From Cryptomeria japonica (Eukaryota > Streptophyta > Pinopsida > Cupressales > Cupressaceae): a stretch of DNA of 64,000 nucleotides. Within the stretch, counting starts at the first letter, position 1; each line of letters begins with the position of its first letter. The notes below the pieces were generated by a model that was not told where the DNA came from, did no database searches, and worked only from the letters and a program-made list of their open reading frames with translations. The stretch lies in contig NC_081408.1 in NCBI RefSeq assembly GCF_030272615.1, positions 766,355,330 through 766,419,329 of the forward strand. The letters are read 5' to 3'. Positions 12,900 to 24,514 of this stretch are shown piece after piece. The translations under genes were made by a program, and so were the position numbers.

Positions 12900-13024
12900 A
12901 ACTTAAACACCCAATGCAAAGAAACACACTTTTTTTCTTTTTTTCTTTTTAATGAAAATGAAATGAAAACACACTAAATCTAGATCTAGATCCAACAAAT
13001 GCAATGCAAGAGGAAGCAATGATA

Positions 13025-13044
13025 GATTCACGTCGGGTTCACCA
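13025..13044 (-). promoter_or_regulatory. T2 primer binding site, tRNA-Trp type
   Basis: On the minus strand it starts TGGTGAACCCGACGTGAATC, three bases inside the 5' LTR. Its complement, GATTCACGTCGGGTTCACCA, agrees with the 3' end of plant cytosolic tRNA-Trp as I remember it. T3 has the same site for 18 bases. Confidence 0.75.
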
Positions 13045-13479
13045 AAATGTGTGGGGGAAAAAGCGAGACTAGGTTAATCATGCCCTAATCCTACCTCTTG
13101 ACACACATTACGGAATACGAAAGAGCCTAGAGATATCGCACAATTGGCTACTTCTTTTGGTGAAAGAGAGAGCCACGGGATATCTATTAGGATTTCTATT
13201 CCCTTGTTGAAATTGTAAGATCAGGTAATGCAAGTTCAAACCCTAATCCCAAAATGCAAGTATGAGATAATAACAAGATTGCAGAATCGAGATTAAACCA
13301 TGAACAACTGTAAATACAAGGATGAAATAAGAATGCAGATGTGTACCCGGAGTCAAAATCGGACTGAAAATGTTCGAGACGGGGGCGCGGGCGCCACTGT
13401 CCTGAAAACTGCACCGGAAACTGCTGTTCTGCACTCTGGAACACTGTCGGAAAGTTGTCTGAAAGCTATCTGTCTGAAG

Positions 13480-13571
13480 GACCAGGGCGCCCAGCGCCTC
13501 TGTCCCAGGGACCAGGGTGCCCAGCACCCCTGTCTTGGCAGGAATAGGGCGCCCAGCGCTCCTGTCCCAGT
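13480..13571 (-). repeat. Three-copy GGGCGCC-containing tandem repeat in the T2 5' LTR
   Basis: Units of about 30-32 bp begin at 13480, 13510 and 13542. On the plus strand each carries AGGGCGCCCAGCGC or a close variant followed by CTGTCCCAG. The repeat lies downstream of the LTR TATA box, so it should be in the transcribed leader. Confidence 0.85.
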
Positions 13572-13692
13572 CTTCTGCTCTGCAATTTGATACAGAGTGT
13601 TGTCTCGACCTTCTCTCTCCGGATCTGTATCCCGCGGCGTCGTCTGAATCCCGAAACCTGCAATGATATCTGGAAAAGGGTGTATGGGTGGC

Positions 13693-13698
13693 TATATA
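13693..13698 (-). promoter_or_regulatory. TATA box of the T2 5' LTR
   Basis: TATATA on the minus strand, in the same context as in the 3' LTR. Expected to be the promoter of the T2 genomic RNA, which would run leftward. Confidence 0.6.
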
Positions 13699-14709
13699 GG
13701 GTTTTGCCTTAGTCAAACCCCCGCTTTGGTGATTTCCACCTCCACGAATAGCCAAGTTGTTTTGTAAAATGTATTGTGTGTGCAGACCTAGTGTGTGTGC
13801 AAGGTCCTAAAATGCAAGAAAGCAAACTAGAGCAACCTAGAAAGTAAACCCTAATTGCTTGTAAATGATAACGTAAATGCTCCAAATCAAGATGCAAAGT
13901 GATCTAAAGCATGAATCAATGATGTATTGAAGCTTATGCAAAGACACGAAAACAACATGAAATCATACCCAACCCTCAAGGGAGGAGTACAAGCCAATCT
14001 TCAGTTGGTAATCTCCTATTGTTCTTCAATGTCTTCCAAGCCCTAAATGGATGAATGGAATTGATAAATTCTTGATAGAGGGATGTTGTAAGATGTTGAA
14101 GTCTTCAAAGATCTGCTCTTTTGCTGCATATGAAGTTCCTAAAAACAAAAATCGGATCCTTTCAAATGAAGAAAGAGAGCTCTTATGTATGAAACCCTAG
14201 GTCGCAATTTCGTCTTTTGGCCGACCTAGAGATTGAATATCCCGCCAATTTCTTGGGGTTAAGCTTTATTTTATGATTGGATCGCGCTCCTAAAATTTCG
14301 GGAAAAATGTCCGGGACCGTGTGCACTCCGGGCGCCATGGTCCCGACAACTTTTCACCAAATTTTCAAGACCGTCAGATATGATGATTTTAGAGAGAATC
14401 CCGAAGTTACAGGTGATTTCGAGATGTTTTGACCCCCGAAATTAAGCCCCCAAGCTCAGAATAGGGCCTAATTAGGGTTTTTGATTAAGTGATGTATTGG
14501 AGGAATAAAATGAAAGGGGCACACTTTAATGAAAGGGCCCGACTTTGTGATGTGGAAGATGATGAAATAGAACCTTTAGACCTAATTAATTTGATTAATT
14601 AAGTGCTAAAGGGGAAATGCCATGCAAAGTGCAACTGCGCCAAGGCGGGTGCTAAACTAGGTGTTAAATTGTACTGTTTTAGCAAGTGCGTACAATTTAT
14701 GACGTTACA

Positions 14710-14714
14710 CAAAC
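14710..14714. repeat. Target site duplication CAAAC right of T2
   Basis: Second copy of the duplication seen at 1904-1908, directly after the LTR end GACGTTACA. Confidence 0.95.
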
Positions 14715-15894
14715 GTACCTCATGCACCTTTTTCCAAGGAGCTTAGGAGGTCAAGCAATGGAATGGTTCACAAGCCTACCCAAAGGGATAAAAATGTTTG
14801 AAGAATTAATCCAGCTATTTTTACAACAATACTCGTACAACATTCATCACCCAGTCACTATGATAGAACTTTGCAATACTAGACAAAAGACAGGAGAACC
14901 CTTTCTCACTTTCCTCCAACGATGGAGAAAGATGTTCTCTAGGTATTCACGGACTATCCCAGATCTTGAGAAAATGGATATCTTTGTCAACAACTTAGTC
15001 CCTGAATTGAAATATAGTGTCCATATGCAAGTACACCCTTCATTCAATAAAATGGTAGATAACGCCCTTAGAATGGAAGATGTACTTATCAAAAAGGGAG
15101 ATATATCACTTTGGAAAGAAACATCGCAAGGTTCTAGCTCTAAAGAAAAGAGTAAATACTAGAAATATAGCAAAGACAGCAACAAGAACGTTGTTAGTGA
15201 TGGAGTGGTAGATACTGTCCAAGCAAAAACAAAATCCACAATATTTAACCTGGTCAGTGGCACACAAGCACTCAAGGCAACTGAAACTACAACAGAGAAT
15301 CCCCCAAAGAAAACAAGAGAGTGGTTTAAAGACAAGCCTTGGGTCTCAAAGCCTAAGCGTGAGTTTACTCCTCTAGATGAGTCATATGAATCAGCTTTTA
15401 AAACTTTATTGGCAAACAATCTGATAACATTACCAGACAACTCTAGACCATACGATCCAGAAATTAGACCCAGATGGTGGAGAGAAAACGAATACTATGA
15501 CTATCATCAAAACAAGGGACATAACATAAACAACTGCCTGAAACTCTGGCATGGGATTCAAGATCTCATCGATGCAGGCAAGATCACTATTGGAAGCCAC
15601 GCGACTAATGTTGATCATAAGGCTTTTAAAGATCCCTTACCCAATTATGACCAAGGGGAATCCTCCAAATCCAAGAGAGGAGCTAGAGTCAATTATACGT
15701 ACACTAATCATGATAATGTGATCAACATGATCGAATCTATACAACCTGAATATTGCAATGTAATCATCGTCCAAGATCACCAAAGTCAAGCACAGATTGC
15801 TAATGTCGTGACTTGCGCTCAAAAGAAGATTTCTCTCCCAGGAGCTAGTTCCTCCACTTTTGATCAAACAACATCACAACTGCCAAATAAATAA
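14715..15894 (+). pseudogene. gag: T1 gag, 3' part
   Basis: Continues the gag frame interrupted at 1908. TYLMHLFPRSLGGQAMEWF and LCNTRQKTGEPFLTFLQRWR match the capsid part of Tat gag and align with T3 (TYLMHLFARSLTGQAMDWY). The nucleocapsid-like segment reads YDYHQNKGHNINNC, where T3 has CEYHRSKGHKTASC, so the first Cys of the zinc knuckle is lost here. Stops at 15160-15162 (TAG) and 15892-15894 (TAA) interrupt a frame that otherwise runs into the protease. Confidence 0.85.
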
Positions 15895-15906
15895 ACAGAC
15901 ACCATC

Positions 15907-16923
15907 ATGGCCAAGTCAAAGCAACCAGTTTCATCATCTTCCCCTGGTTATAGTATTGTGGAACAATTGAACAGAACCAATGCTCAAATCTCCATTCTAG
16001 AATTGCTTAAGATCTCCTCTGCCCATAAAGAGATCCTGGACAAGGCTCTACTTACCACCAGTGTTCCTAAAGATTTAGACGTAGGTCGGCTTCAATCTAT
16101 GGTAGGTCACCTGACCTCCCCTCATTACCTCACATTCTCTGAAGAAGATGATAACTCACTGAGTCATCCACATAACCAACCATTACACATTGAAGCCATG
16201 ATCCATAAACACCGCGTTAAACATGTTTTGATAGATGGAGGCGCTGGGTTGAATATTTGTACTTACAATCTATTAACACAACTAGGATTCTCTAAAAATG
16301 TTATTGATCTAACAAAGAAGATAACAATCAAGGCTTATGATGAAGAAGAAAGAACTTCTAAGGGACTGGTATCATTACCAATCAGAGTAGGACCTGTGGA
16401 GAGAAATGTCATTTTTCAAGTCCTGGATCTTCATCTTTCATACAACATCTTGCTGGGTAGACCATGGATTCATGAAATGAACGTAGTACCATCTACGTAC
16501 CATCAACGCCTGAAATTCCCTTATAATGGAGTAGAGGTTAGTATTCCGGCCGATACAAGCTATACCTGCAATGCATTAACACAAGGTGCTGATGCTTTTG
16601 TTCCTAACAATAGAGCAGCTTCCGCAGCTGAAAGTTCAGAATCTCTGCTAAAAGATCTAGAAAAGAAATTGAAAATCACAAACACTAGAATGGATGGCTA
16701 CAAGATAGAGCATATACTCTCACTGATGTCACTTCCTCCATCACCAAGACAGTTGGGAAAACCGTCAGAGGGTACGAAGCCACAAATTTTGACTCCAAAG
16801 GTCATTTATGATGGTACCTTTATACAGTCATCTACTTCTCTTACAGGTGAAATAGAAGGGGTGATGCTCTTAAATCACTTTTCAAAGAAGACAGTGCAAA
16901 CAAACAAGTACGACATTGTATAA
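15907..16923 (+). pseudogene. T1 aspartic protease region
   Basis: Would cleave the polyprotein inside the particle. The active-site segment HVLIDGGAGLNICTYNLL keeps the catalytic Asp. It is followed by PIRVGPVERNVIFQVLDL and YNILLGRPWIHEMNVVPSTYHQ, the usual second half (LGRPWIH) of plant retropepsins. Same frame as gag. The frame then ends at 16921, while the G-patch continues in a different frame, a shift of -1 that overlaps at 16851-16921. Confidence 0.85.
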
Positions 16924-18383
16924 TTTCTCCGACACAATATGGTCCAGGCTATAAGATGCTTCAACGCATGGGATATTCAGGTGTTGGTCCTCTAGGTAAG
17001 CGTCAACAAGGTATTGTTGAACCCATTCAGTTGCAAACCAAGCCTATCAATGATAAAGCTGGATTGGGATATGATCCAAGCAAGCACTCGGATCAGAAAT
17101 GCACACCTCACTATCAACATAAGTGGAAGAAGAAAGTACTACCTTTAACCATACAAGAGATTAATGTTCACCAGACTCAAGAAGAGTGTGACGGTGAACA
17201 AAAATAATTGCCCACCCAAGGAAAGGAAACAGATGGTAATCAAGTTCCAGTTGTATCAGCTATGATACCACATGAAGTAGACGCTCCAGAGGATATGAGA
17301 GATGAAATATACAGAATTAGAGAATTGTTTGCACCATTGAACATTCCGGTCACATATACTGACAGACAACAAGTAGATGACTCAAAAACTGATTCAAATG
17401 AGTATGAATGGGGTCCAGATCACATCTCAGATACATCTACTACAGAAACGCTTGAAGAACTCAAGGATGCCGTAGATGACGCACAAGAATTGATACACCT
17501 AAGAATGCAAAAGGAAATAGAAGAAATCAGATTAAAACGACAAGAAGACTATGACCGACAGTTGAAGAAAGAAAGAACACAAGCAAGTCCTTCACCTACC
17601 AATCCTCCTAATGAGATAGGACAAATCAAGTACGAAACCACACAAGAAAAACTAGAAGCTAGATCAAGAGAACCAGTCATCAGCCCAGAAGAAGCTGAAT
17701 GGAATAGACGACAGGGGTTAACAGAATAGTCAAAGACATGTCCACAAGTGTGTCAAATGCAAGCAATCAATGAACCAAATCACGAAGGAACTTACAGTAC
17801 CAAAGATGTGGTTGTTGATATTATATATGCCTTCACTAAACCACTTGAAGATGAGTCAACAAATTCATCCTATGAATCTGATGGCTCAGACAGGAGCTCT
17901 ATCTATGACAACAACTATTCAACAACACATTATGACTACTTTGTCATGAATGATGAAATACTGTCTACTATTATACCATGGTATGTAGCCCAGTCTGAAG
18001 TAGGTGACGATGCTAGAAGTAGGTCAGTTGAATTAAGTTCAATAAATACTAACATGAATGATGATAATCATGTCGTAACTCTTCCTGGTCTCAAGACACA
18101 TACGCAAGGTAGTCTTCTAGAACTCGACTGGTCGGTCCGAAGTCATGATGATAGTACCGTGCACTCCCTTGAGCCTGTTCCAACCTTATCCTTAATACAA
18201 CTAGAACTGATTGATTGCACCCTTTATGATCAACCCTTGAATGTACCAACTTTTTCCAATGACTATACACTAGCCTACTATCTCAATGCAGTTGAACCCA
18301 TGTACTCTTCCACCAGCGAACAAAATGAATACATGACTGAAGCAGATATCAAGTATCTTAGTCGCAAAAAACAAGAAAAATAA
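16851..18383 (+). pseudogene. T1 G-patch and protease-RT linker
   Basis: It opens with DALKSLFKEDSANKQ and then a G-patch, QYGPGYKMLQRMGYSGVGPLG, a short glycine-rich RNA-interaction module. The same module follows the protease in T2 and T3. The rest is a variable acidic linker: YEWGPDHISDTST, then a charged helical stretch rich in Glu, Arg and Lys (17500-17600) and many Ser/Asp residues. Stops at 17205 and 17727 lie in the same frame. Function of the linker unknown. Confidence 0.7.
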
Positions 18384-18414
18384 GAATAAAAGATCTGATG
18401 CCGAAAACCACATT

Positions 18415-19611
18415 GTGGCGGTGTCAGACTCTAAAAAAGAGAAAATAAAGGATGTACCCAAAGGTGAAAACCTCTATGAGGTGCCTGAAGGTGAGGTACT
18501 TGATATACTGCCAAGCCACTTCCAGGAGAGATCTTCCATATTGATTGAGCCAACTCAGCCAGTGAACATTGGGAGTCAAGAGATACTGCATATCATTCAT
18601 TTAGCTCAATCACTGTCAACAGAAGAGTTAAACGATTTCAGTAATCTATTTTTAGAAAAGAAAATGAACTTTGCATGGACATACTCAGATATGCCAGGAC
18701 TCAATCCTAATCTCATCATGCATCATCTCTCTATCATCCTAGGAGTTAAACTAGTCAAACAAAAACTCCGAAAGATGCATCCTCATGTGGCACTACTAGT
18801 CAAGGCTAAACTAGAGAAATTGCTAAAAGCTGGATTTATCAGAGCTATAGACTACGTAGAATGGATATCCAACATAGTACCTGTATCAAAAGTAGACAAA
18901 TCTATTAGAGTTTGCACAGATTTTAGGGATCTCAACAAGGCATGTCCAAAAGATGATTTTCCATTGCCCAACATTGACATGATAGTAGATATGACTGCTA
19001 GATATGAGATGCATTCATTAATGGATGGATTCTCTGGGTACAATCAGATCAAGATAGCGCCTGAAGATCAAGAGAAGACAACTTTCACATGCGCATGGGG
19101 AACCTTCTGGTGGAATGTTATGCCGTTTGGTCTAAAGAGCGTAGGAGCAACTTACCAAAGAGCAGTAACCACTATTTTCCATGATATGATGCATAAAAAC
19201 ATGGAAGATTATGTTGATGACACCCTGGTAAAAACTATGAAAAGATCTACACACATTCAAGAGATAGGCCTCATATTAGATCGAATGGAAAGATTCAAGC
19301 TCCGCTTAAATCCAAAGAAATGTGCATTTGGGGTAACGTCAGGGAAATTGCTCGGGTACATAATATCCAAGAAAGGAATTGAGGTTGACGCTGAAAAGGT
19401 CCAAGCTATAATGGAGATGCCTCCACCAAAGAATATCAGTCAAATGAGAAGTCTACAAGGCCGTCTTTAGTCCATAAGGCGTTTTATATCTCAGCTAGCT
19501 GACAAAGCTCAACCCTTCACAAAGGTATTAAGGAAAGGGATTCAATACAACTGGGATGAAGATTGTGAACTACATTTATAGAAAATCAAAGAATATCTTT
19601 CTAGTCCACCC
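18415..19611 (+). pseudogene. T1 reverse transcriptase
   Basis: RNA-dependent DNA polymerase of the element. Motifs in order: the GENL linker end, FAWTYSDMPGLNP, KLRKMHPHVALLVKAKLEKLL, VCTDFRDLNKACPKDDFPLPN, LMDGFSGYNQIKIAPEDQ, MPFGLKSVGATYQRA, YVDD at 19210-19221 (both catalytic Asp present), LNPKKCAFGVTSGKLLGY. TAG stops at 19468 and 19579 both look like a CAG-type change. The frame is +1 relative to the linker before it. Confidence 0.9.
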
Positions 19612-20463
19612 ATGTTAATGCCACCGATTCAAGGTAAGCCACTGATCCTGTACATATCAGCTACAGATACTTCACTGGGGGCACTTTTGGCACAACAAGA
19701 TGATAATAAAAAGGAACGAGCCATCTATTACATCAACAAAACATTGGTGTCATATGAAATGAATTACACTATAATAGAAAAAGCATGCTTAGCATTGGTC
19801 TTTACATCACAAAAATTAAGGCACTATATGTTGGCACATTCTATTAAGCTGGTAGCTAAAATTGATCCACTTAAATATCTTCTTAGTAAAGCAACGCTTA
19901 CAGGAAGACTGGCCAAATGGGTCATGGTCCTTACAAAATTTGACATTGAATATGTAGAATGTACAACTATCAAAAAACATGTTATCACAGAACAACTTGT
20001 TGAAGCTCCACTTGAAGATGATCAACCCCTGCATATTGAAATCCCAGATGAATCAATCATGCACCTTACTGAAAAATCATGGAAGATGTTCTTTGATGGG
20101 TCTTTTACTCAACATGGCTCTGGTGCCGGGATACTATTCATTACTCCCCAGAAATACTCAATTCCAAAAGCTTACAAACTTCTCTTCCCTTGCACAAACA
20201 ACATTGCAGAGTATGAAGCTTTGGTAAATGGGATCAAGCTAGCCATCGAGTGGAAGATTGTGGAATTACACATCTATGGAGATTCTCAACTCATTATCAA
20301 CCAGATTACTGACCTATATCAGATGAAAGATGAGAAACTGATGTCCTACAAAAGAATGGTGGATGACCTCAAGCAATATTTTACTTCTGTATCATTTCAA
20401 CAGATACCCAGAACAACAAATAGAGCAGCGGATGCGATGGCTACTTTGACATCTATACCATAG
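19612..20463 (+). pseudogene. T1 RNase H region (two modules)
   Basis: First module: LYISATDTSLGALLAQQ, YYINKTLVSYEMNYT, IEKACLALVFTSQKLRHYM. A connecting part follows (PLKYLLSKATLTGRLAKW). The second module is of the archaeal-like RNase H type known from Tat elements: MFFDGSFTQHGSGAG, CTNNIAEYEALVNG, IYGDSQLIINQ, and RTTNRAADAMATL. The catalytic acidic residues D, E and D of the second module are present. Ends at 20461 with TAG; integrase continues in another frame. Confidence 0.88.
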
Positions 20464-20483
20464 CTAAGGAGTCTAATTTTCAC

Positions 20484-21830
20484 TTTGAATTCTTGGTGGA
20501 AGAGTTACATTACCCTGCCTATGATTCTCCTGAGTCCCAGGTAGTTTGTTCTATTATTGGACATGACTCATCTCGTTATAGCCACATTTACTCTTACCTG
20601 CGTGACCAAGTTGTCCCTGCCAATCTTTCCCGAAATGAAAAAAGGAACCTAATCCGAAATGCGTCACGGTATGTCATCATTGCTAACGACCTATTCAGGT
20701 GAGGTTTATATAATACTTTGCTTAGATGTCTAGAAACTAAGGAGTCTCAACGCGCATTATCCGAAGTTCATGAAGGTGTTTGCGGATCTCATTCAAACAG
20801 TCTAACTTTAGCACGAAAACTACTGAGGGCTGGCTACTACTGGCTAGACATGGAGAAAGAAGCTATAAAATTTGCTAAAACCTGTGAAAAGTGTTAGTTG
20901 CATGGGCACCTTATACACGCTCTGACAAGGGATCTCATACCCTTTGTGACACACTGGCCCTTCCAACAGTGGATGTTCGATCTGATAAGCCAAATTTATC
21001 CTACATCATCTAATGGACATAAATTTATTATCACTGCCACTGAGTACTTCACTAAGTGGGTAGAAGCAGTTCCACTCATCAAGGCAACCAGAAAACAAGT
21101 AGCCCTATTTATTCTTAACTATATCATCTGCAAATATGGTATACCTTCATCAATTATAATAGACAATCAAGGACAGTTTAAGAACAAAGATCTAGATGAA
21201 CTCTATGATAAATTTAAAATAAAATAGCATTGGTCTTCAATATATTACCCTGAAGGTAATGGATAAGCAGAGACATCTAACAAGAACCTATTGACTATCT
21301 TACACAGAACAGTGAACAAATCTGGAAAGGATTGGCATCTGCAGCTCAATCCTGCATTATGGGCTTATAGAACAAGTATCAGAACACCTACTGGGGCTAC
21401 ACCTTTTTCTTTGGTGTATGGGTCCAAAGCAGTATTGCCTATTGAAGTAGAAATACCATCTCTAAGAGTTTCCTTGCAAGGTCTTGTTACTGATGAAGAC
21501 GATAGAATATCTAGATTGCAAGAGCTCGAATTGCTGGATGAACGTCGACAAGTGGCGTTTGATCATCTCAGAGTGTATCAAAAGAGAATGTCCAGAGGAT
21601 ATAACAAGAAAGTTCGACACCAAGAATTTCAGGTTGGTGACTTAGTTCTAAGACAGAATCCTAAAAATCAACAGTTTCGAGACAACAAAGGGAAGTTTGA
21701 ACCCAACTGGCTGGGTCCCTATATCGTTACTGCAACTTTTGGCTCTGGTGCTTATCAACTTTCAACATCGGAAGGAGAACTGCTCCGCGAACTGATTAAC
21801 ACCATCCATCTGAAGAAATTCTTCACCTAA
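20484..21830 (+). pseudogene. T1 integrase
   Basis: Inserts the cDNA into the genome. Zinc-binding part: EVHEGVCGSHSNS and CEKC, keeping H-H-C-C. Core residues D-D-E are carried by WMFDLISQIYP, IIDNQGQFKN and the segment near AETSNKN. C-terminal part: PTGATPFSLVYGSKAVLPIEV, GDLVLRQNPKN and GPYIVTATFGSGAYQL, ending HLKKFFT. Stops at 20701, 20896, 21225 and 21265 show decay. The end at 21828-21830 is natural, as it matches the ends of T2 and T3. Confidence 0.9.
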
Positions 21831-21867
21831 ATATTCTCTGCTCCAGCAGCTTATATAGCGGAAAGAG

Positions 21868-22070
21868 TCCTGAAAAAAATCCTAAAAATTGGAAAATGAC
21901 CTGAAAAAAATCCTAAAAATCAGAAAATGTCCTGAAGAAATCCTAAAAATCAAAAAATATCCTGAAGAAATCATAAAAATCAAAAAATGTCGTGAAGAAA
22001 TCCTAAAAATCATAAAATGTCTTGAAGAAATCATAAAAATCAGAAAAAGTCCTGAAAAAATCCTAAAAAA
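21868..22070 (+). repeat. 30-bp tandem repeat in the T1 3' untranslated region
   Basis: Seven units beginning at 21869, 21900, 21931, 21961, 21991, 22021 and 22051, of the form CCTGAAGAAATCCTAAAAAT plus CARAAAATGT. It starts 38 bases after the integrase stop. T3 has four units of the same sequence type at 49860-49965. Confidence 0.9.
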
Positions 22071-22125
22071 AAGAAAAAAAAAGAGAAAAGGAAAAAATAA
22101 AAAATAAAAAGAGAGAAAATGCCCT

Positions 22126-22211
22126 GGTGAAAACCTAGTAAATAGGCACCTTGGTAAAAAAAAACAAAAAAAAACTCTGCCAAGCAGGTAAAAACCTGGT
22201 AAATAGGCGCC
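22126..22211 (+). repeat. Twice-repeated GGTGAAAACCTGG/AAATAGGCGCC motif of T1
   Basis: Copies at 22126-22150 and 22187-22211, each 25 bp. T3 has the same pair at 49510-49533 and 49550-49574 in the same relative place. Confidence 0.85.
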
Positions 22212-22721
22212 TCTTGTACTCAAGCGCTCCATCTATCAACACAACGATTGACATTCCCACTTTCATGCATCTTTGCTTTCGCTTGTACATATTTCAGTCC
22301 CTTTTGTGACATCTTAGTTCATTGGAACCCTCATGGCTTGAAACCGATCATTGTCATAGTCTTCGGTTAATCGACAAGAGCACATTACATGTCCTGAGCA
22401 GTGTCATCCAAGTCAACCTTACGTCAGTGAAACCTGGTTGTCCACTCCGAGTCAGTTACTTGTCTCTTGACTACTGAAGAGTTTTATCATTGAGTTAACA
22501 AACAAAACAACATAACAGAAAACAATCACTAAACAATTTGAGCTATGCATGAAATTTTCTTTGTGTGCTGTCTTTTATATTGGTTTTCGATTATTATCCC
22601 TCTGAGTAACTCGAGGAAGTGTATCATGACTAAGAGGAGCAAGGATTGGGGGCATAATATTTTCTTGTATTCTGCTTGTAGGAATGATCCCAATGATCTG
22701 GAAACATTTAAATTAGCTGGG

Positions 22722-22772
22722 TGTCTGTGATAAGAGCCTCCACATCAAGGTGGAACCGCCTCACATACCTCG
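22722..22772 (+). other. Conserved 3' hairpin, T1 copy
   Basis: TGTCTGTGATAAG, then a TCCAC/GTGGA stem with an ATCAAG loop, then ACCGC and ACCTCG. The T3 counterpart at 50580-50625 has the same flanks and a stem with a compensated base pair. Confidence 0.55.
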
Positions 22773-23939
22773 AATCCGCTTATTTGAATGCTACAGGGAG
22801 GTTCCATATCATTTCTTTGTTTGTTTTGAGGGAATTTCTTTATTGTGCAAACCGGGTCCATGCGTAATTTGTCCAAGGATATGAACGAAAAAGGGTCATT
22901 GCGGACAAGATCATTAATATTGCACACGAAAAGAAAGGAACTCTACTCTGCCTGCTATAATTGTAAAATGCTCAATGATGACAATTAAGTTGTTCAAAAT
23001 CCAGTGACTAGGTTTAGGTTGCATTTTGCATCTCATTTTGCATTTCATTCCTGCATTTTGTGAATTTAGAGTGATTTTGGTATGGTAACAATGATTTCTT
23101 TATCTTCTGAATGAGAGTTGGAAACTTCATCATTTCTTCGCTAAGTGGTCTCTTTTCATCATTTCTTCGATCGAGTACTTGTGTATTGAGATATTAGCTG
23201 CATACATAAGCATCTTATATAGATTCATACATTCATTATCATTCATTTGCATTCATCTTATTGCATAGAAAAATGAAAACATTGCATTACTCATTACTCA
23301 TTCTCATCATTCATTTGCATTATCATTTATTTGCATATGAAAAGAAAAGAAAATCGACATTCATAATCAATTTGCATTCATACATCCATGCTGAAAAGAA
23401 ATACATACATATAGAATAAAGCATATAGAACAATATCTCATAATCAATCAACACAAGTACAATGAAATCAATTCACGAGCTTGTAAATCGGCTATCCTGA
23501 GTCCATTTTTGGGATCGAAATCAAAATCTAATGTCAACTCTCTCATCGAAATTTCACAAAATTTCGACCACTTAGCGCTTTTCATCAAAAGCTCATTCTC
23601 TCTTCTAATTGCGCTCAATTTCTCATGAATAAACGCTGAATCTCAATTTAATTTCTACAAATCAACTTTGTGCTCAATTTCTTATCAATCAACGCAAAAT
23701 TTTCAAAAATTCCTCTGAATCAATTTGTGCTCAAATCATTATCATCGCTCAAAAATTGCCTATCATCATGAACCCTCGCTATCTTTCGATTTCGCTCCCG
23801 AGGGGGCATACTTGTGACCTTACGATCTTACATCTTCAAATGTCGAGAAAATTTTCAAATCTTCATTGCAAGTCGAGCAACTAATCTTTGCTAAACATCA
23901 AATAAGACCTCATCGCTAGTGGCATTTCAACTTTATCAC

Positions 23940-24470
23940 TTTATATCAAGTTGAGATCTCTTGATCATCTGAATCAATTCAATTTCTCAAGCATATCAGT
24001 TTCATCGCTTCATATCAATCTCATATTTGTCTTTTATCTGAATCAATCTCTTAACGTTAATCAGTTTCATCACTTTTTATCAAGCTGATTATTCGTTTAA
24101 ACTCAATCAAGGGTTTAAAGAGTATCTTTAATCACACTCAATCTAAGCAGGTGTTTAGTTTTATTCGTTTCTTGATCAAGCTGAACAGTTTATCTTCATT
24201 GTATCGTGATCAATCAAGTTCAAGATCGATTTTTATCATCACTCACTATATCTAAGTTCAATCAAGTTCTAGATTAGTAAGATCCGCTTCTTGATCAATC
24301 AAGTTCAAGTTCGATATCTTTTGTTTTCTATCATTCCTAAGTTCAATCAAGTTCCAGAATGGTATCGCTTTAATCAGACTTCATTCAGCTTTGTCTCTAC
24401 GAATCAAGCTTAACACCTTGTTTTTCATATAGTTCGTTATCAATCAAGTTCAGAACTGGCATCTCCTAGA
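23940..24470 (+). repeat. Diverged ATCAATCAAGTTCA repeats
   Basis: About ten imperfect copies of a core (A)TCAATCAAGTTCA or ATCAAGCTGA, often followed by a GATC-type word, at irregular spacing of 40 to 70 bases just before the purine tract. Confidence 0.6.
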
Positions 24471-24514
24471 CATCAACTATTCTTTCAACCAATGCGCTGC
24501 TCACACATTAATTC

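Larger units (their letters stand above)
1909..14709 (-). mobile_element. T2: Tat-type Ty3/gypsy retrotransposon, complete with both LTRs, no gag, antisense PMD gene
   Basis: It is bounded by LTRs of 1600 and 1662 bp that begin TGTGTGGGGG and end GACGTTACA, with a 5-bp duplication outside. Primer site, pol and purine tract all read on the minus strand, so the 5' LTR is the right one. The internal part has one long protease-to-integrase frame (12899 to 7302), no recognisable gag, and a 3.8-kb region between integrase and 3' LTR that carries a gene on the plus strand. The LTRs differ at about 30 sites by my count (about 2 percent) plus a 62-bp repeat-number change, so insertion is fairly recent. 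Confidence 0.95.
13048..14709 (-). repeat. T2 5' LTR (1662 bp)
   Basis: Full-length match to 1909-3508, 62 bp longer because a GC-rich unit at 13480-13571 is present three times here and once there. Primer site at its inner edge. TATATA at 13693-13698 on the minus strand. Confidence 0.95.
22212..24514 (+). other. T1 3' untranslated region, no gene
   Basis: No coding frame of note and no antisense PMD gene, unlike T2 and T3. It contains a conserved hairpin at 22722-22772, a stretch rich in CATTCATT/TTTGCATT words (23220-23420) and diverged repeats of ATCAATCAAGTTCA (23940-24470). Confidence 0.7.

Noticed and set aside
21882-22232. Phe/Ile-rich minus-strand frame that looks like membrane segments
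   Set aside because: It is the complement of the A-rich 30-bp repeat array.
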